The position numbers and the translations under genes were made by a program. From a virus: a DNA stretch of 64,000 nucleotides. Where the stretch lies: the IMG/VR virus record IMGVR_UViG_3300032213_001813, positions 124,001 to 188,000 of that record. One strand, given 5' to 3'. The notes beneath the pieces are model-generated. The model was not told where the DNA came from, did not search any database, and was given only the letters and a program-made list of their open reading frames with translations. Numbering within the stretch: position 1 is the first letter of the stretch; the number at the start of each line of letters is the position of its first letter. Positions 38,113 through 44,793 of this stretch are shown piece by piece.

Positions 38113-38457
38113 ATGCTAACAATAAAGAACATTAGGTCATTAAAGGGAACTCAATGTAATGGGTGGATAATTAAATTTATTAGTGAAGGCATCTATTTAT
38201 ACGATGACGATGATTTGAACATTATTCAAACGGAATACTATTCGATTACATTTGTATCGGGGTTGGGTTCGAACATAGGTAGGATACTCATTGGTAGAGA
38301 ATACGATACAGCGTATAAAACACAATATAGGTATATAATTTATTTGAATCAAAAGAAGTTCGATACCGGTGGGATAAGTAAATATGGGTTGCAAGATAAG
38401 GATGGGTTTATCCAATCCGTAGTAGATACATTAGATTATCAATTAAAAAATAAATAA
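38113..38457 (+). CDS. Paralogue family member (MLTIKN start)
   Basis: 114 residues. MLTIKNIRSLKGTQCNGWII, acidic loop (YLYDDDDLNII), strands YSITFVSGLG and YRYIIYLNQKK, and a helix DGFIQSVVDTLDYQLK. Function unknown. Confidence 0.72.
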   Translation: MLTIKNIRSLKGTQCNGWIIKFISEGIYLYDDDDLNIIQTEYYSITFVSGLGSNIGRILIGREYDTAYKTQYRYIIYLNQKKFDTGGISKYGLQDKDGFIQSVVDTLDYQLKNK

Positions 38458-38460
38458 GAT

Positions 38461-38586
38461 ATGAAACCATTTTTAAACAATTTACTATTACTATCATCTA
38501 TTACCTTTATATGGGTAATGGTATTTCCGTGTTGGGTTATTAAAGAAATTATATTTAGAATTAAAAACAACAAACATACGCTATGA
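38461..38586 (+). CDS. Small single-span membrane protein
   Basis: 41 residues: hydrophobic helix (NLLLLSSITFIWVMVFPCWV) and basic tail (FRIKNNKHTL). ATGA overlap with the next gene. Confidence 0.58.
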   Translation: MKPFLNNLLLLSSITFIWVMVFPCWVIKEIIFRIKNNKHTL

Positions 38587-38846
38587 AAGAATTTAAAGAT
38601 TTAGAATTTAAGGAATTGCCCGATGGGAGTGGTATATACTCCCGCACTATGTTTGAGAACGGATTTGGTTCAAGTGTAATAAGACACAAATACTCATACG
38701 GAGGTGCGGATGGATTGTATGAGTTGGCAGTATTGGATACTGATGGTGAGATAGACTATGATAATACAGTTGCCGAAGGTGATGTGCATGGTTATTTAAC
38801 TGAAGATGATGTTACCGAATTACTAAAGAGAATCCAGCTACTATAA
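38583..38846 (+). CDS. Hypothetical protein
   Basis: 87 residues, beta-rich (SVIRHKYSYGGADGLYELAV) with an acidic C-terminal helix (LTEDDVTELLKRIQLL). Common type of small phage protein, no function known. Confidence 0.67.
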   Translation: MKEFKDLEFKELPDGSGIYSRTMFENGFGSSVIRHKYSYGGADGLYELAVLDTDGEIDYDNTVAEGDVHGYLTEDDVTELLKRIQLL

Positions 38847-38847
38847 A

Positions 38848-39228
38848 ATGCTAAAAATACAAAACTTTGAGGAACGATTAACTCCTTTAATTTTCAAAAA
38901 AAGCTTTTTAGGTTGGTATATAATAGAGGCAGTTGAAATATACAATCATTACTATCTTATAAACTTACAAAAAAATTCAACCGATGATTTTAATTGGGTT
39001 GCTGTTTGGTTAGGTAAAGAGGTTGATACTGATTTTCCGAATGATGATGATTCCGATGGTATGTATAAACTGAAATTTGTAGGTGAAGATGGAATAGTTA
39101 TATACGAACATTGGTTATCTCATAAATGGTTAAAGAAAACAACCGCAATTGGATTTATGAATAAAATGGCTAATATTATTGAGAGTTTTGTAGTTAAACA
39201 TCCAAATAATAAATGGCCAGTAGTATGA
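38848..39228 (+). CDS. Paralogue family member (MLKIQN start)
   Basis: 126 residues. MLKIQNFEERLTPL, FLGWYIIEAVEIYNHYYLIN, WVAVWLGKEVDTDFPNDDDS, YKLKFVGEDG, and helix IGFMNKMANIIESFV. Its stop overlaps the start of the next member (ATGA). Confidence 0.72.
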   Translation: MLKIQNFEERLTPLIFKKSFLGWYIIEAVEIYNHYYLINLQKNSTDDFNWVAVWLGKEVDTDFPNDDDSDGMYKLKFVGEDGIVIYEHWLSHKWLKKTTAIGFMNKMANIIESFVVKHPNNKWPVV

Positions 39229-39512
39229 AACTAACTATAAAGAACTACGATAAGATTATAGGTTGTGTTGTAGGTAACTACCAAGTTGCACAAGTCAGAC
39301 AATTAAGTAAGTTGTATGAAATTGCCTTTAGAGGTAAGAATCGAAGATACCATAAAATAGTAACCATATATAGAGAACCATTGGAGGAATACGAACAATT
39401 AGTTTACAAAGTAGTATGTAGCGGTAGGTGGACAACTATTTGGAATATTACATTAAAGGATAAGATTGCTACCTTACAATATATTTCACATTGGCTTGAA
39501 AATTTATTGTAA
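39225..39512 (+). CDS. Paralogue family member (MKLTIKN start)
   Basis: 95 residues. ATG 39225 is preferred over 39213 because it gives the family start MKLTIKNYDKI and the ATGA overlap. The KIVTIYREPLEEYEQ strand-turn matches the REP turn of the gene at 30949, showing that the two clusters are homologous. Ends with helix ATLQYISHWLENLL. Confidence 0.72.
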   Translation: MKLTIKNYDKIIGCVVGNYQVAQVRQLSKLYEIAFRGKNRRYHKIVTIYREPLEEYEQLVYKVVCSGRWTTIWNITLKDKIATLQYISHWLENLL

Positions 39513-39516
39513 ATAA

Positions 39517-39548
39517 TTAGGAAATGTGGGTTTTTTTACTTACCTTTA
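39517..39548 (+). promoter_or_regulatory. Class A promoter for the RNA-repair operon
   Basis: TTAGGAAAT at 39517-39525 and TACCTTTA at 39541-39548. AAAACCCCC lies 6 bases before the ATG at 39574. Confidence 0.72.
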
Positions 39549-39573
39549 TTCTATAATTAAAACCCCCAATAGT

Positions 39574-40236
39574 ATGAAGATTAATCTAAATAAAGGACAA
39601 AAGTTGTGGTTCACTTCAGATACCCACTTCAATCACGCAAATATTTGTAGAGGTACTACCGAGTGGGATAAGAGCAAACCTAATCACTTTAGAGATTTTG
39701 ATTCTTTGGGTGAGATGAATGATAGGTTAGTTGCTGGTATCAATGCCGTAGTTGGTGAGAATGATATCCTAATCCATTTAGGTGACTGGTCTTTCGGTGG
39801 GTTTGATTCCATTAGAGAGTTCCGTAGCAGATTGAATTGTAAGAACATCCATTTAGTATTAGGAAACCACGACCATCACATCGGTAAAAATAAAGATGGG
39901 GTGCAGGATTGTTTCATTAGTGTAAACCATTTAGTTAATTTGGTTGTTAAGTGGAATATAGGAACTTTAAATCAAAAGGAAGCACAATTTGTGTTGATGC
40001 ACTTTCCAATTGCTAGTTGGGAAAATTTAGGTAGAGGTGTTATTCATTTGCACGGACACGTTCACTTACCTAACCATCGTAGAGTTGGTAGTGGTAAAGT
40101 TATGGATGTGGGTGTTGACGGTAATGGTTTGAATCCAATCAGTTTAGAAGAAGTGTTGAGTATTATGGAGAAACAACCAATCGGTAGTATGATGCCAAAT
40201 GACCACCACACTATTGTAGAAAATTATTTAAGATAA
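39574..40236 (+). CDS. Metallophosphoesterase of the RNA-repair operon
   Basis: 220 residues from ATG 39574 (upstream in-frame codons lie before the predicted transcription start). Calcineurin-like motifs: FTSDTHFNHANI, LIHLGDWSFGG, LVLGNHDHH, MHFPIASW and LHGHVHLPNHRR. It is followed 4 bases later by a kinase and then an RNA ligase. In bacterial Pnkp the 2',3'-phosphatase is also a metallophosphoesterase, so this gene may supply the end-healing phosphatase (inference). Confidence 0.85.
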   Translation: MKINLNKGQKLWFTSDTHFNHANICRGTTEWDKSKPNHFRDFDSLGEMNDRLVAGINAVVGENDILIHLGDWSFGGFDSIREFRSRLNCKNIHLVLGNHDHHIGKNKDGVQDCFISVNHLVNLVVKWNIGTLNQKEAQFVLMHFPIASWENLGRGVIHLHGHVHLPNHRRVGSGKVMDVGVDGNGLNPISLEEVLSIMEKQPIGSMMPNDHHTIVENYLR

Positions 40237-40240
40237 AATT

Positions 40241-40657
40241 ATGATACCAAAAATATTAACATTAGTAAGAGGATTGCCAGGTAGTGGTAAATCAACATTC
40301 GCCAATACTATTACAAATAAATTTTCAATATGTGAAGCAGATAAATTCTTTTATGATAAAGAAGGTAACTATAACTTTGATGGTTCTAAATTGAGGCAAG
40401 CGCATGAATGGTGTAAAAACCAAGTTGAGACTCGTATGAAAGATAATCAATTAAATCCTCAATTTTATCCTGAAATTGTAGTATCAAATACATTTACACA
40501 AGAGTGGGAGATGGAAGCATACTATAAGTTAGCAGAACAATACGGATATAAAGTATTCAGTATTATTGTTGAGAATAGACATGGTGGTGTGAATGAGCAC
40601 GGAGTACCTGCTGATAAGTTAGAACAAATGCGTAATAGATTTGAAGTAAAATTATGA
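40241..40657 (+). CDS. P-loop kinase, likely polynucleotide 5'-kinase
   Basis: 138 residues. Walker A GLPGSGKST at 11-19, CEADKFFYDKEG, a DGSKLRQAHEWCKNQV helix, VVSNTFTQEWEMEAYYKLA and a NEHGVP segment. This matches the N4BP2L1/AAA_33 kinase group that includes polynucleotide kinases. It lacks the C-terminal phosphatase domain of T4 Pnkp. ATGA overlap with the ligase points to RNA 5'-end healing. Confidence 0.82.
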   Translation: MIPKILTLVRGLPGSGKSTFANTITNKFSICEADKFFYDKEGNYNFDGSKLRQAHEWCKNQVETRMKDNQLNPQFYPEIVVSNTFTQEWEMEAYYKLAEQYGYKVFSIIVENRHGGVNEHGVPADKLEQMRNRFEVKL

Positions 40658-41853
40658 AATACGATTTAGAAGTTTTATCGGATTATATCAATAGAGGTTT
40701 GGTGATTAAACAAAATCATCCTACACTACCTTTATCTATATACAACTATTCCCGTGAATGCCAATACAATGGTATGTGGGATGATATTACTTTGAATTGT
40801 AGAGGATTGGTTTTGGATAACGAAGGTAATGTTATTGCCAAACCTTTTCCAAAGTTCTTTAACTATGAAGAGCATACTACCAATGAGATTCCAAATGAAA
40901 ACTTTGAGGTTTATGAAAAGATGGACGGTTCATTAGGTATTCTTTTTTATTACGAATATGAATTGAGTGATGAAAAAAGATATAACATATGGTTTAATAA
41001 CAATTACGAAACCGGTATGGAAAGGTTCTTTGACCCAAACAACTTACCCAACTTCGATGACCCATACTATGAACCTACACCAAAAATAAAAGGTGAATGG
41101 CATATGGCAACACGTGGTTCATTTACATCCGAACAAGCAATCAAAGGTAGAGAGTTATTGGAAAAGTATAATTTTGAAAAACTACATACCGATTACACAT
41201 ATTTGTTTGAAATAATTTATAATGAAAATCGAATAGTATGCAATTATGATTTTGAAGATATTGTTTTATTGGGTATAATAAATACAAAAACAGGCAATGA
41301 AGTTAATCTATATAATGATACTGAAGATATTCGTATTAAAAATATTATTTCTAATATTGGGTTTCGTACTGCTACATTATATAAGACTTGGGGAGAGGAT
41401 TGGGAAACTTTGAAAAAAGAAATATCCAAAGATAATGAGGGATATGTAATTCGTTTTTCAGGCGGTATGCGGATGAAGATTAAAGGAGAGGAGTATGTGA
41501 GGTTGCATAGAATCCTTACTAATTTTTCTACTAAAGATATTTGGGAGTTGTTAAAGAACGGAGAACCATTAGAACCATTCTTGAAAAGAGTACCTGATGA
41601 GTTTGATGTTTGGGTAAGGGAAGTTGTTAGGGATTTACAAACTCAATATAATACCATCTTAAACGATTACCGAACTATTTTATTTAATATATGGCATCCT
41701 GATAAGAAGGTATTTGCCGAATACGCTAAAAGATATCCACACCCATCTTTGTTGTTTGCTTTGTACGATGGGAAGAATGAATCTGCATATGATTACGTTT
41801 GGAAAATGATTAAACCAAAGTATGAAAAACCTTTCAAAAAAGATGAAAAATAA
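40654..41853 (+). CDS. RNA ligase, T4 Rnl1-type
   Basis: 399 residues, close to T4 Rnl1 length. Motif I EKMDGSLG with the AMP-accepting Lys89, an upstream LNCRGLVLD stretch, motif III-like YTYLFEIIYNENRIV, motif IV NEGYVIRF and motif V MRMKIKG. It joins 3'-OH and 5'-phosphate RNA ends. T4 Rnl1 with Pnkp repairs tRNA cut by the host anticodon nuclease PrrC; a similar counter-defence role is likely given the large tRNA set. Confidence 0.88.
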   Translation: MKYDLEVLSDYINRGLVIKQNHPTLPLSIYNYSRECQYNGMWDDITLNCRGLVLDNEGNVIAKPFPKFFNYEEHTTNEIPNENFEVYEKMDGSLGILFYYEYELSDEKRYNIWFNNNYETGMERFFDPNNLPNFDDPYYEPTPKIKGEWHMATRGSFTSEQAIKGRELLEKYNFEKLHTDYTYLFEIIYNENRIVCNYDFEDIVLLGIINTKTGNEVNLYNDTEDIRIKNIISNIGFRTATLYKTWGEDWETLKKEISKDNEGYVIRFSGGMRMKIKGEEYVRLHRILTNFSTKDIWELLKNGEPLEPFLKRVPDEFDVWVREVVRDLQTQYNTILNDYRTILFNIWHPDKKVFAEYAKRYPHPSLLFALYDGKNESAYDYVWKMIKPKYEKPFKKDEK

Positions 41854-41858
41854 TTGAT

Positions 41859-41896
41859 AAAAAGCTTGTATATGTCAATCTTTTTACTTACCTTTA
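41859..41896 (+). promoter_or_regulatory. Class B promoter
   Basis: AAAAAGCTTG at 41859-41868 and TACCTTTA at 41889-41896. Confidence 0.75.
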
Positions 41897-41919
41897 CTAT
41901 GTACTAAGAGATACACACT

Positions 41920-41985
41920 ATGAAAGTTTTATTATTTGATTCGGTTTGGTTTGGTTTGAGAGTGTTAAAAATGTTAGGATACTAA
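41920..41985 (+). CDS. Possible 21-residue leader peptide
   Basis: Short frame MKVLLFDSVWFGLRVLKMLG Y just after a class B promoter and 11 bases before the SWIM gene. Could be a leader peptide or chance. Confidence 0.3.
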   Translation: MKVLLFDSVWFGLRVLKMLGY

Positions 41986-41996
41986 ACAATAGACAT

Positions 41997-42179
41997 ATGA
42001 AATGGTTTTACAGCGAAATGGGTAGTGTGAATAAGAAGACTGGAAAGTATAAGCACTATAAAGTAACAATTGAAGATTGGAAGATTACGGGTTGTAACTG
42101 CGAAGCTAGAGATTTCCGTAAATACACACCCTGTAAACATATGATTTCAATCCATAATAAGTTAGGACATAGTTTATAA
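41997..42179 (+). CDS. SWIM-type zinc finger mini-protein
   Basis: 60 residues from ATG 41997; an upstream in-frame start overlaps the short leader frame. CNCEARDFRKYTPCKHM gives the C-x-C-x(10)-C-x-H pattern of SWIM zinc fingers (Cys33, Cys35, Cys46, His48), preceded by two beta strands. SWIM domains bind DNA or protein and occur in SWI2/SNF2, MuDR and recombination mediators. Here it is a stand-alone domain, role unknown. Confidence 0.75.
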   Translation: MKWFYSEMGSVNKKTGKYKHYKVTIEDWKITGCNCEARDFRKYTPCKHMISIHNKLGHSL

Positions 42180-42191
42180 AAAATAATTAAG

Positions 42192-42229
42192 AAAAAGCTT
42201 GACATTATCAATTTTTTTGCATACCTTTA
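42192..42229 (+). promoter_or_regulatory. Class B promoter
   Basis: AAAAAGCTTG at 42192-42201 and TACCTTTA at 42222-42229; ATG at 42252. Confidence 0.75.
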
Positions 42230-42251
42230 TTAAGTAATAAATAACAAACAT

Positions 42252-42518
42252 ATGAACATTCAATTTAAAAAACCCAACAAAAATCATCCCCAACCATTTA
42301 TCCGTCATTCGAACTTTTCTATTATGAAAGCGGAAACTGAAAAGTATCCTGAAATGGTTGAAATTCTGAGAGGACCTTCTTATGCTAGAAAATTCTTTGG
42401 TAAGAAATTCATAAACCTTGAATCAGCTATCAAAAGTGTAGATTTGATATGTGCAGAACGTATGATTGCAAAGCAGTCAATGGTTGAAACCGAGTCAATA
42501 GAGAACGCTTGGTGTTAA
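42252..42518 (+). CDS. Hypothetical basic protein
   Basis: 88 residues, Lys/Asn/Pro-rich start (FKKPNKNHPQPFIRHSNF) and helical remainder. No family recognised. Single gene with its own class B promoter. Confidence 0.66.
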   Translation: MNIQFKKPNKNHPQPFIRHSNFSIMKAETEKYPEMVEILRGPSYARKFFGKKFINLESAIKSVDLICAERMIAKQSMVETESIENAWC

Positions 42519-42542
42519 ACCTTAAAAAAAACTTAAAGAATA

Positions 42543-42574
42543 TTAGGATTTTTGATATTTTTTTCGTATATTTG
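42543..42574 (+). promoter_or_regulatory. Class A promoter
   Basis: TTAGGATTT at 42543-42551 and TATATTTG at 42567-42574, ahead of the lipoprotein at 42611. Confidence 0.7.
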
Positions 42575-42610
42575 TATAATTATAATTAATAACCTTAAAC
42601 AAAAAGTAGA

Positions 42611-42775
42611 ATGAAAAAATTATTAGCATTAGCGTTTATCGCATCTGGATTAGTATTAGCAGCATGTGGTGAATCAAAACAAGAAGTTGCAAGTGATTCG
42701 TTAGCAGTTGATACAATTGCAGTTGATAGTGTAGCAGCAGATTCAGCAGTAGTTGATACAGCAGTTGCAAAGTAA
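42611..42775 (+). CDS. Small Bacteroidota-type lipoprotein
   Basis: 54 residues. Signal peptide MKKLLALAFIASGLVLAAC with lipobox Cys19, then GESKQE and a low-complexity tail of repeated Val-Asp/Asp-Ser units (DSLAVDTIAVDSVAADSAVV). Near-identical tiny lipoproteins are abundant in Chitinophagaceae-like host genomes, so a host origin is likely. Own promoter and terminator: an independent 'moron'-like cassette. Confidence 0.75.
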   Translation: MKKLLALAFIASGLVLAACGESKQEVASDSLAVDTIAVDSVAADSAVVDTAVAK

Positions 42776-42802
42776 AAATTAAATTTTGATTGTGAATAAT
42801 GG

Positions 42803-42834
42803 AAAGGGGTAGACTTTTAGTTTATCCCTTTTTT
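42803..42834 (+). terminator. Rho-independent terminator after the lipoprotein
   Basis: AAGGGGTA and TATCCCTT form a stem with one bulge around TAGACTTTTAGTT-type loop, followed by TTTT. Confidence 0.75.
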
Positions 42835-42866
42835 GTTGCCTAAAAATAATTTAAAAATATTTTGGT

Positions 42867-42903
42867 AAAAGCTTGTTTATATCGATTTTTTTACTTACCT
42901 TTA
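42867..42903 (+). promoter_or_regulatory. Class B promoter and leader
   Basis: AAAAGCTTG at 42867-42875 and TACCTTTA at 42896-42903. Leader GAGAGAGAC, TTCTCTTCC, AACCCC before the ATG at 42950. Confidence 0.78.
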
Positions 42904-42949
42904 TTATATGTGAGAGAGACAGTTCTCTTCCTTTTAACCCCACATTGAT

Positions 42950-43141
42950 ATGAATTATCCAAAAAAACTTAATGAGTATGTTCACTTCATCACTATCATC
43001 TATGGTGGTACAATGCGTAAAGAAGGTATCATAGAATGTATTATGGCTAACACTATTGGTTACGCTAATGGATTAGTATCCCGTACTACTTATAGAGGAG
43101 CCGAAAAACATTTTGTAAATTTATTAAAAAATATTTCGTAA
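42950..43141 (+). CDS. Hypothetical protein
   Basis: 63 residues, mixed composition (YVHFITIIYGGTMRKEGIIE). No family recognised. Its stop codon overlaps the next class B -33 element. Confidence 0.64.
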   Translation: MNYPKKLNEYVHFITIIYGGTMRKEGIIECIMANTIGYANGLVSRTTYRGAEKHFVNLLKNIS

Positions 43142-43177
43142 AAAGCTTGTTTAATTCAGGAATTTTACTTACCTTTA
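43140..43177 (+). promoter_or_regulatory. Class B promoter and leader
   Basis: AAAAAGCTTG at 43140-43149 and TACCTTTA at 43170-43177. Leader GGGAGTGAGGGAC, TTCCTCCTCC, AACCCCCCC before the ATG at 43226. Confidence 0.8.
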
Positions 43178-43225
43178 TTATATGGGAGTGAGGGACGTTC
43201 CTCCTCCATTAACCCCCCCTTTGTT

Positions 43226-43453
43226 ATGAATATTAGAAATTATTATGTGAATGAGTTCCCATCAGATGAGTTAGGTTTAGAGATTGACCCAAAAGCCAAC
43301 TTCGAATCTTTATGGCTCGCAATTCGTGGTGATATGGTCTATGAATACATTGGTGTTTCTGATAGTGTGATACGAGAGAGATTGTTTGAAAAGTTTTCCG
43401 AACTCACCGGTCATACTTACGATTATATTTACCAAGAATGGTTAAACGCCTAA
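43226..43453 (+). CDS. Hypothetical acidic protein
   Basis: 75 residues, helical, acidic (EFPSDELGLEIDPKANFESL). No family recognised. Confidence 0.66.
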   Translation: MNIRNYYVNEFPSDELGLEIDPKANFESLWLAIRGDMVYEYIGVSDSVIRERLFEKFSELTGHTYDYIYQEWLNA

Positions 43454-43511
43454 TCAAATTTTAATTTTAAATTTATTTCTTAATTATTATTCAATTTAAA
43501 TTTTAAATGTT

Positions 43512-43658
43512 ATGCAAGAAGTACCTAGATTACCTTTTACAACAATGGATTACATTGTACATGGATTCCATTTAGTATGTTTACTTTCAATCATTGTGTT
43601 GGGAGTAGCATATATTATTCACGATTATAAAACATTCAAACCCAAAGATAGATTTTAG
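43512..43658 (+). CDS. Small single-span membrane protein
   Basis: 48 residues: hydrophobic helix (VHGFHLVCLLSIIVLGVAYI) and basic tail. Preceded by an AT-only inverted repeat (AAATTTTAATTTTAAATTTA region, 43456-43508). Two bases before the next gene. Confidence 0.58.
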   Translation: MQEVPRLPFTTMDYIVHGFHLVCLLSIIVLGVAYIIHDYKTFKPKDRF

Positions 43659-43660
43659 AT

Positions 43661-43909
43661 ATGGCAGTATATAAACAACTTACGTTAATATTTATTGCAC
43701 TTATTATAGCAGTAACTGCAATAGGTATATTTGCATTTGTACCTAGCAAATCGGATAAAGCTAAGTACACCATTACATCAGAAAACGGAAAAACTTATTA
43801 CGCAAATACATTTAGAGTGTATGGTAGAGGAGTTATGTTTGATGATATTTATGGTAACACAGTCATCGTTCAGGGTGACTTGGAAATTAAATGTAAAAAA
43901 ACTGAATGA
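43661..43909 (+). CDS. Membrane-anchored beta protein
   Basis: 82 residues: N-terminal membrane helix (LIFIALIIAVTAIGIFAFV), then a beta domain (YTITSENGKTYYANTFRVYG). Function unknown. ATGA overlap with the next gene. Confidence 0.67.
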   Translation: MAVYKQLTLIFIALIIAVTAIGIFAFVPSKSDKAKYTITSENGKTYYANTFRVYGRGVMFDDIYGNTVIVQGDLEIKCKKTE

Positions 43910-44205
43910 AACTATTAAGTAAAACAAAAGAAATATTTGAGGCTTGGGCAATATCGTTTAATCCAAATGATGCCCAAGCTGAATTAGCATCAGAACGTAT
44001 TCAGATTTGTGATGCATGTGAACATAAAGCAGTAGAGCCTTACATTCATTGTAATCAATGCGGATGTGCTCTTAAAGCAAAGATATACACCCCTAAAACC
44101 TTTATGGATGAGGGTGGTTCATGTCCTAAAGCAAGATGGAAAGCAGTTGAAATTGAATACCTTAAAACAAAAAATTTAAATCGTTATAACGAACTAAACA
44201 AATGA
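43906..44205 (+). CDS. Zinc-ribbon-type phage protein
   Basis: 99 residues. CDACEHK, CNQCGCALKAK and a later SCPKARW give four or more cysteine ligands in a zinc-ribbon arrangement common in T4-like phages. Probably binds zinc; possibly nucleic acid or RNA polymerase, but that is unproven. Confidence 0.75.
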   Translation: MKLLSKTKEIFEAWAISFNPNDAQAELASERIQICDACEHKAVEPYIHCNQCGCALKAKIYTPKTFMDEGGSCPKARWKAVEIEYLKTKNLNRYNELNK

Positions 44206-44348
44206 TAGAATTTGTAAAGCATGCATTAGGGTTATGTGGAGAACATTGGCATCCTAACCTATTCACAATAATAGCAAGTGGATTTGGATTATTACCTGCA
44301 TTGGAATATGTTAAATACAAATACTTTAAGAATGGAAGAACCAAATAG
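44202..44348 (+). CDS. Small conserved phage protein
   Basis: 48 residues. LGLCGEHWHPNLFTIIAS then a hydrophobic helix (GFGLLPALEYVKYKYF). ATGA overlap with the zinc-ribbon gene. Its stop lies 17 bases inside the ClpS gene. Similar small membrane proteins recur in phages; function unknown. Confidence 0.6.
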   Translation: MIEFVKHALGLCGEHWHPNLFTIIASGFGLLPALEYVKYKYFKNGRTK

Positions 44349-44598
44349 TGAAGTAGAAGTATTGGAAAAAATTGAGAAGCAACATCAAATTATAGTTTAC
44401 AACGATAATATAAATACGTTTGAACACGTAATTATGTGTTTAATAATTATATGTTCGCATGAAATGGAACAGGCGGAACAATGTGCAATGATGATACACC
44501 ACAAAGGAAAGTGTGGAGTTAAATCAGGAGGTATGGATGAATTACTTCCTATCGCTGAAGCATTGGACAAAGAAGGATTACACATACAAATCGTTTAA
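44332..44598 (+). CDS. clpS: ClpS-like N-end rule adaptor
   Basis: 88 residues from ATG 44332; the longer frame would overlap the previous gene. HQIIVYNDNINTFEHVI, AEQCAMMIHHKGKC and VKSGGMDELLPIAEAL follow the Bacteroidota ClpS core almost end to end. The N-degron pocket residues are recognisable: Asn24-Asp25-Asn26 (second Asp replaced by Asn) and His56. ClpS hands N-degron proteins to ClpAP. A phage copy could redirect or block host proteolysis. Confidence 0.88.
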   Translation: MEEPNSEVEVLEKIEKQHQIIVYNDNINTFEHVIMCLIIICSHEMEQAEQCAMMIHHKGKCGVKSGGMDELLPIAEALDKEGLHIQIV

Positions 44599-44634
44599 TT
44601 CATATCTTTATATTTATATGCAAATGTAATATAA

Positions 44635-44793
44635 ATGGAGACAATGAAAATTAACTTAACGGAATACAACCAAACATTGGAGTATAGTAACCGATTTGAT
44701 TTCTTAAATAAAATTATATCGTTACAATCCAAAAAAGGAAAGGCAATCAAAAACCAATCCCCATTTCGTAGAGCTAAAAAGATTAAAAAATGA
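44635..44793 (+). CDS. Hypothetical basic 52-residue protein
   Basis: From ATG 44635 (ATG 44644 also possible). Lys/Asn-rich with a very basic tail (FRRAKKIKK). ATGA overlap with the next gene. May bind nucleic acid by charge. Confidence 0.6.
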   Translation: METMKINLTEYNQTLEYSNRFDFLNKIISLQSKKGKAIKNQSPFRRAKKIKK

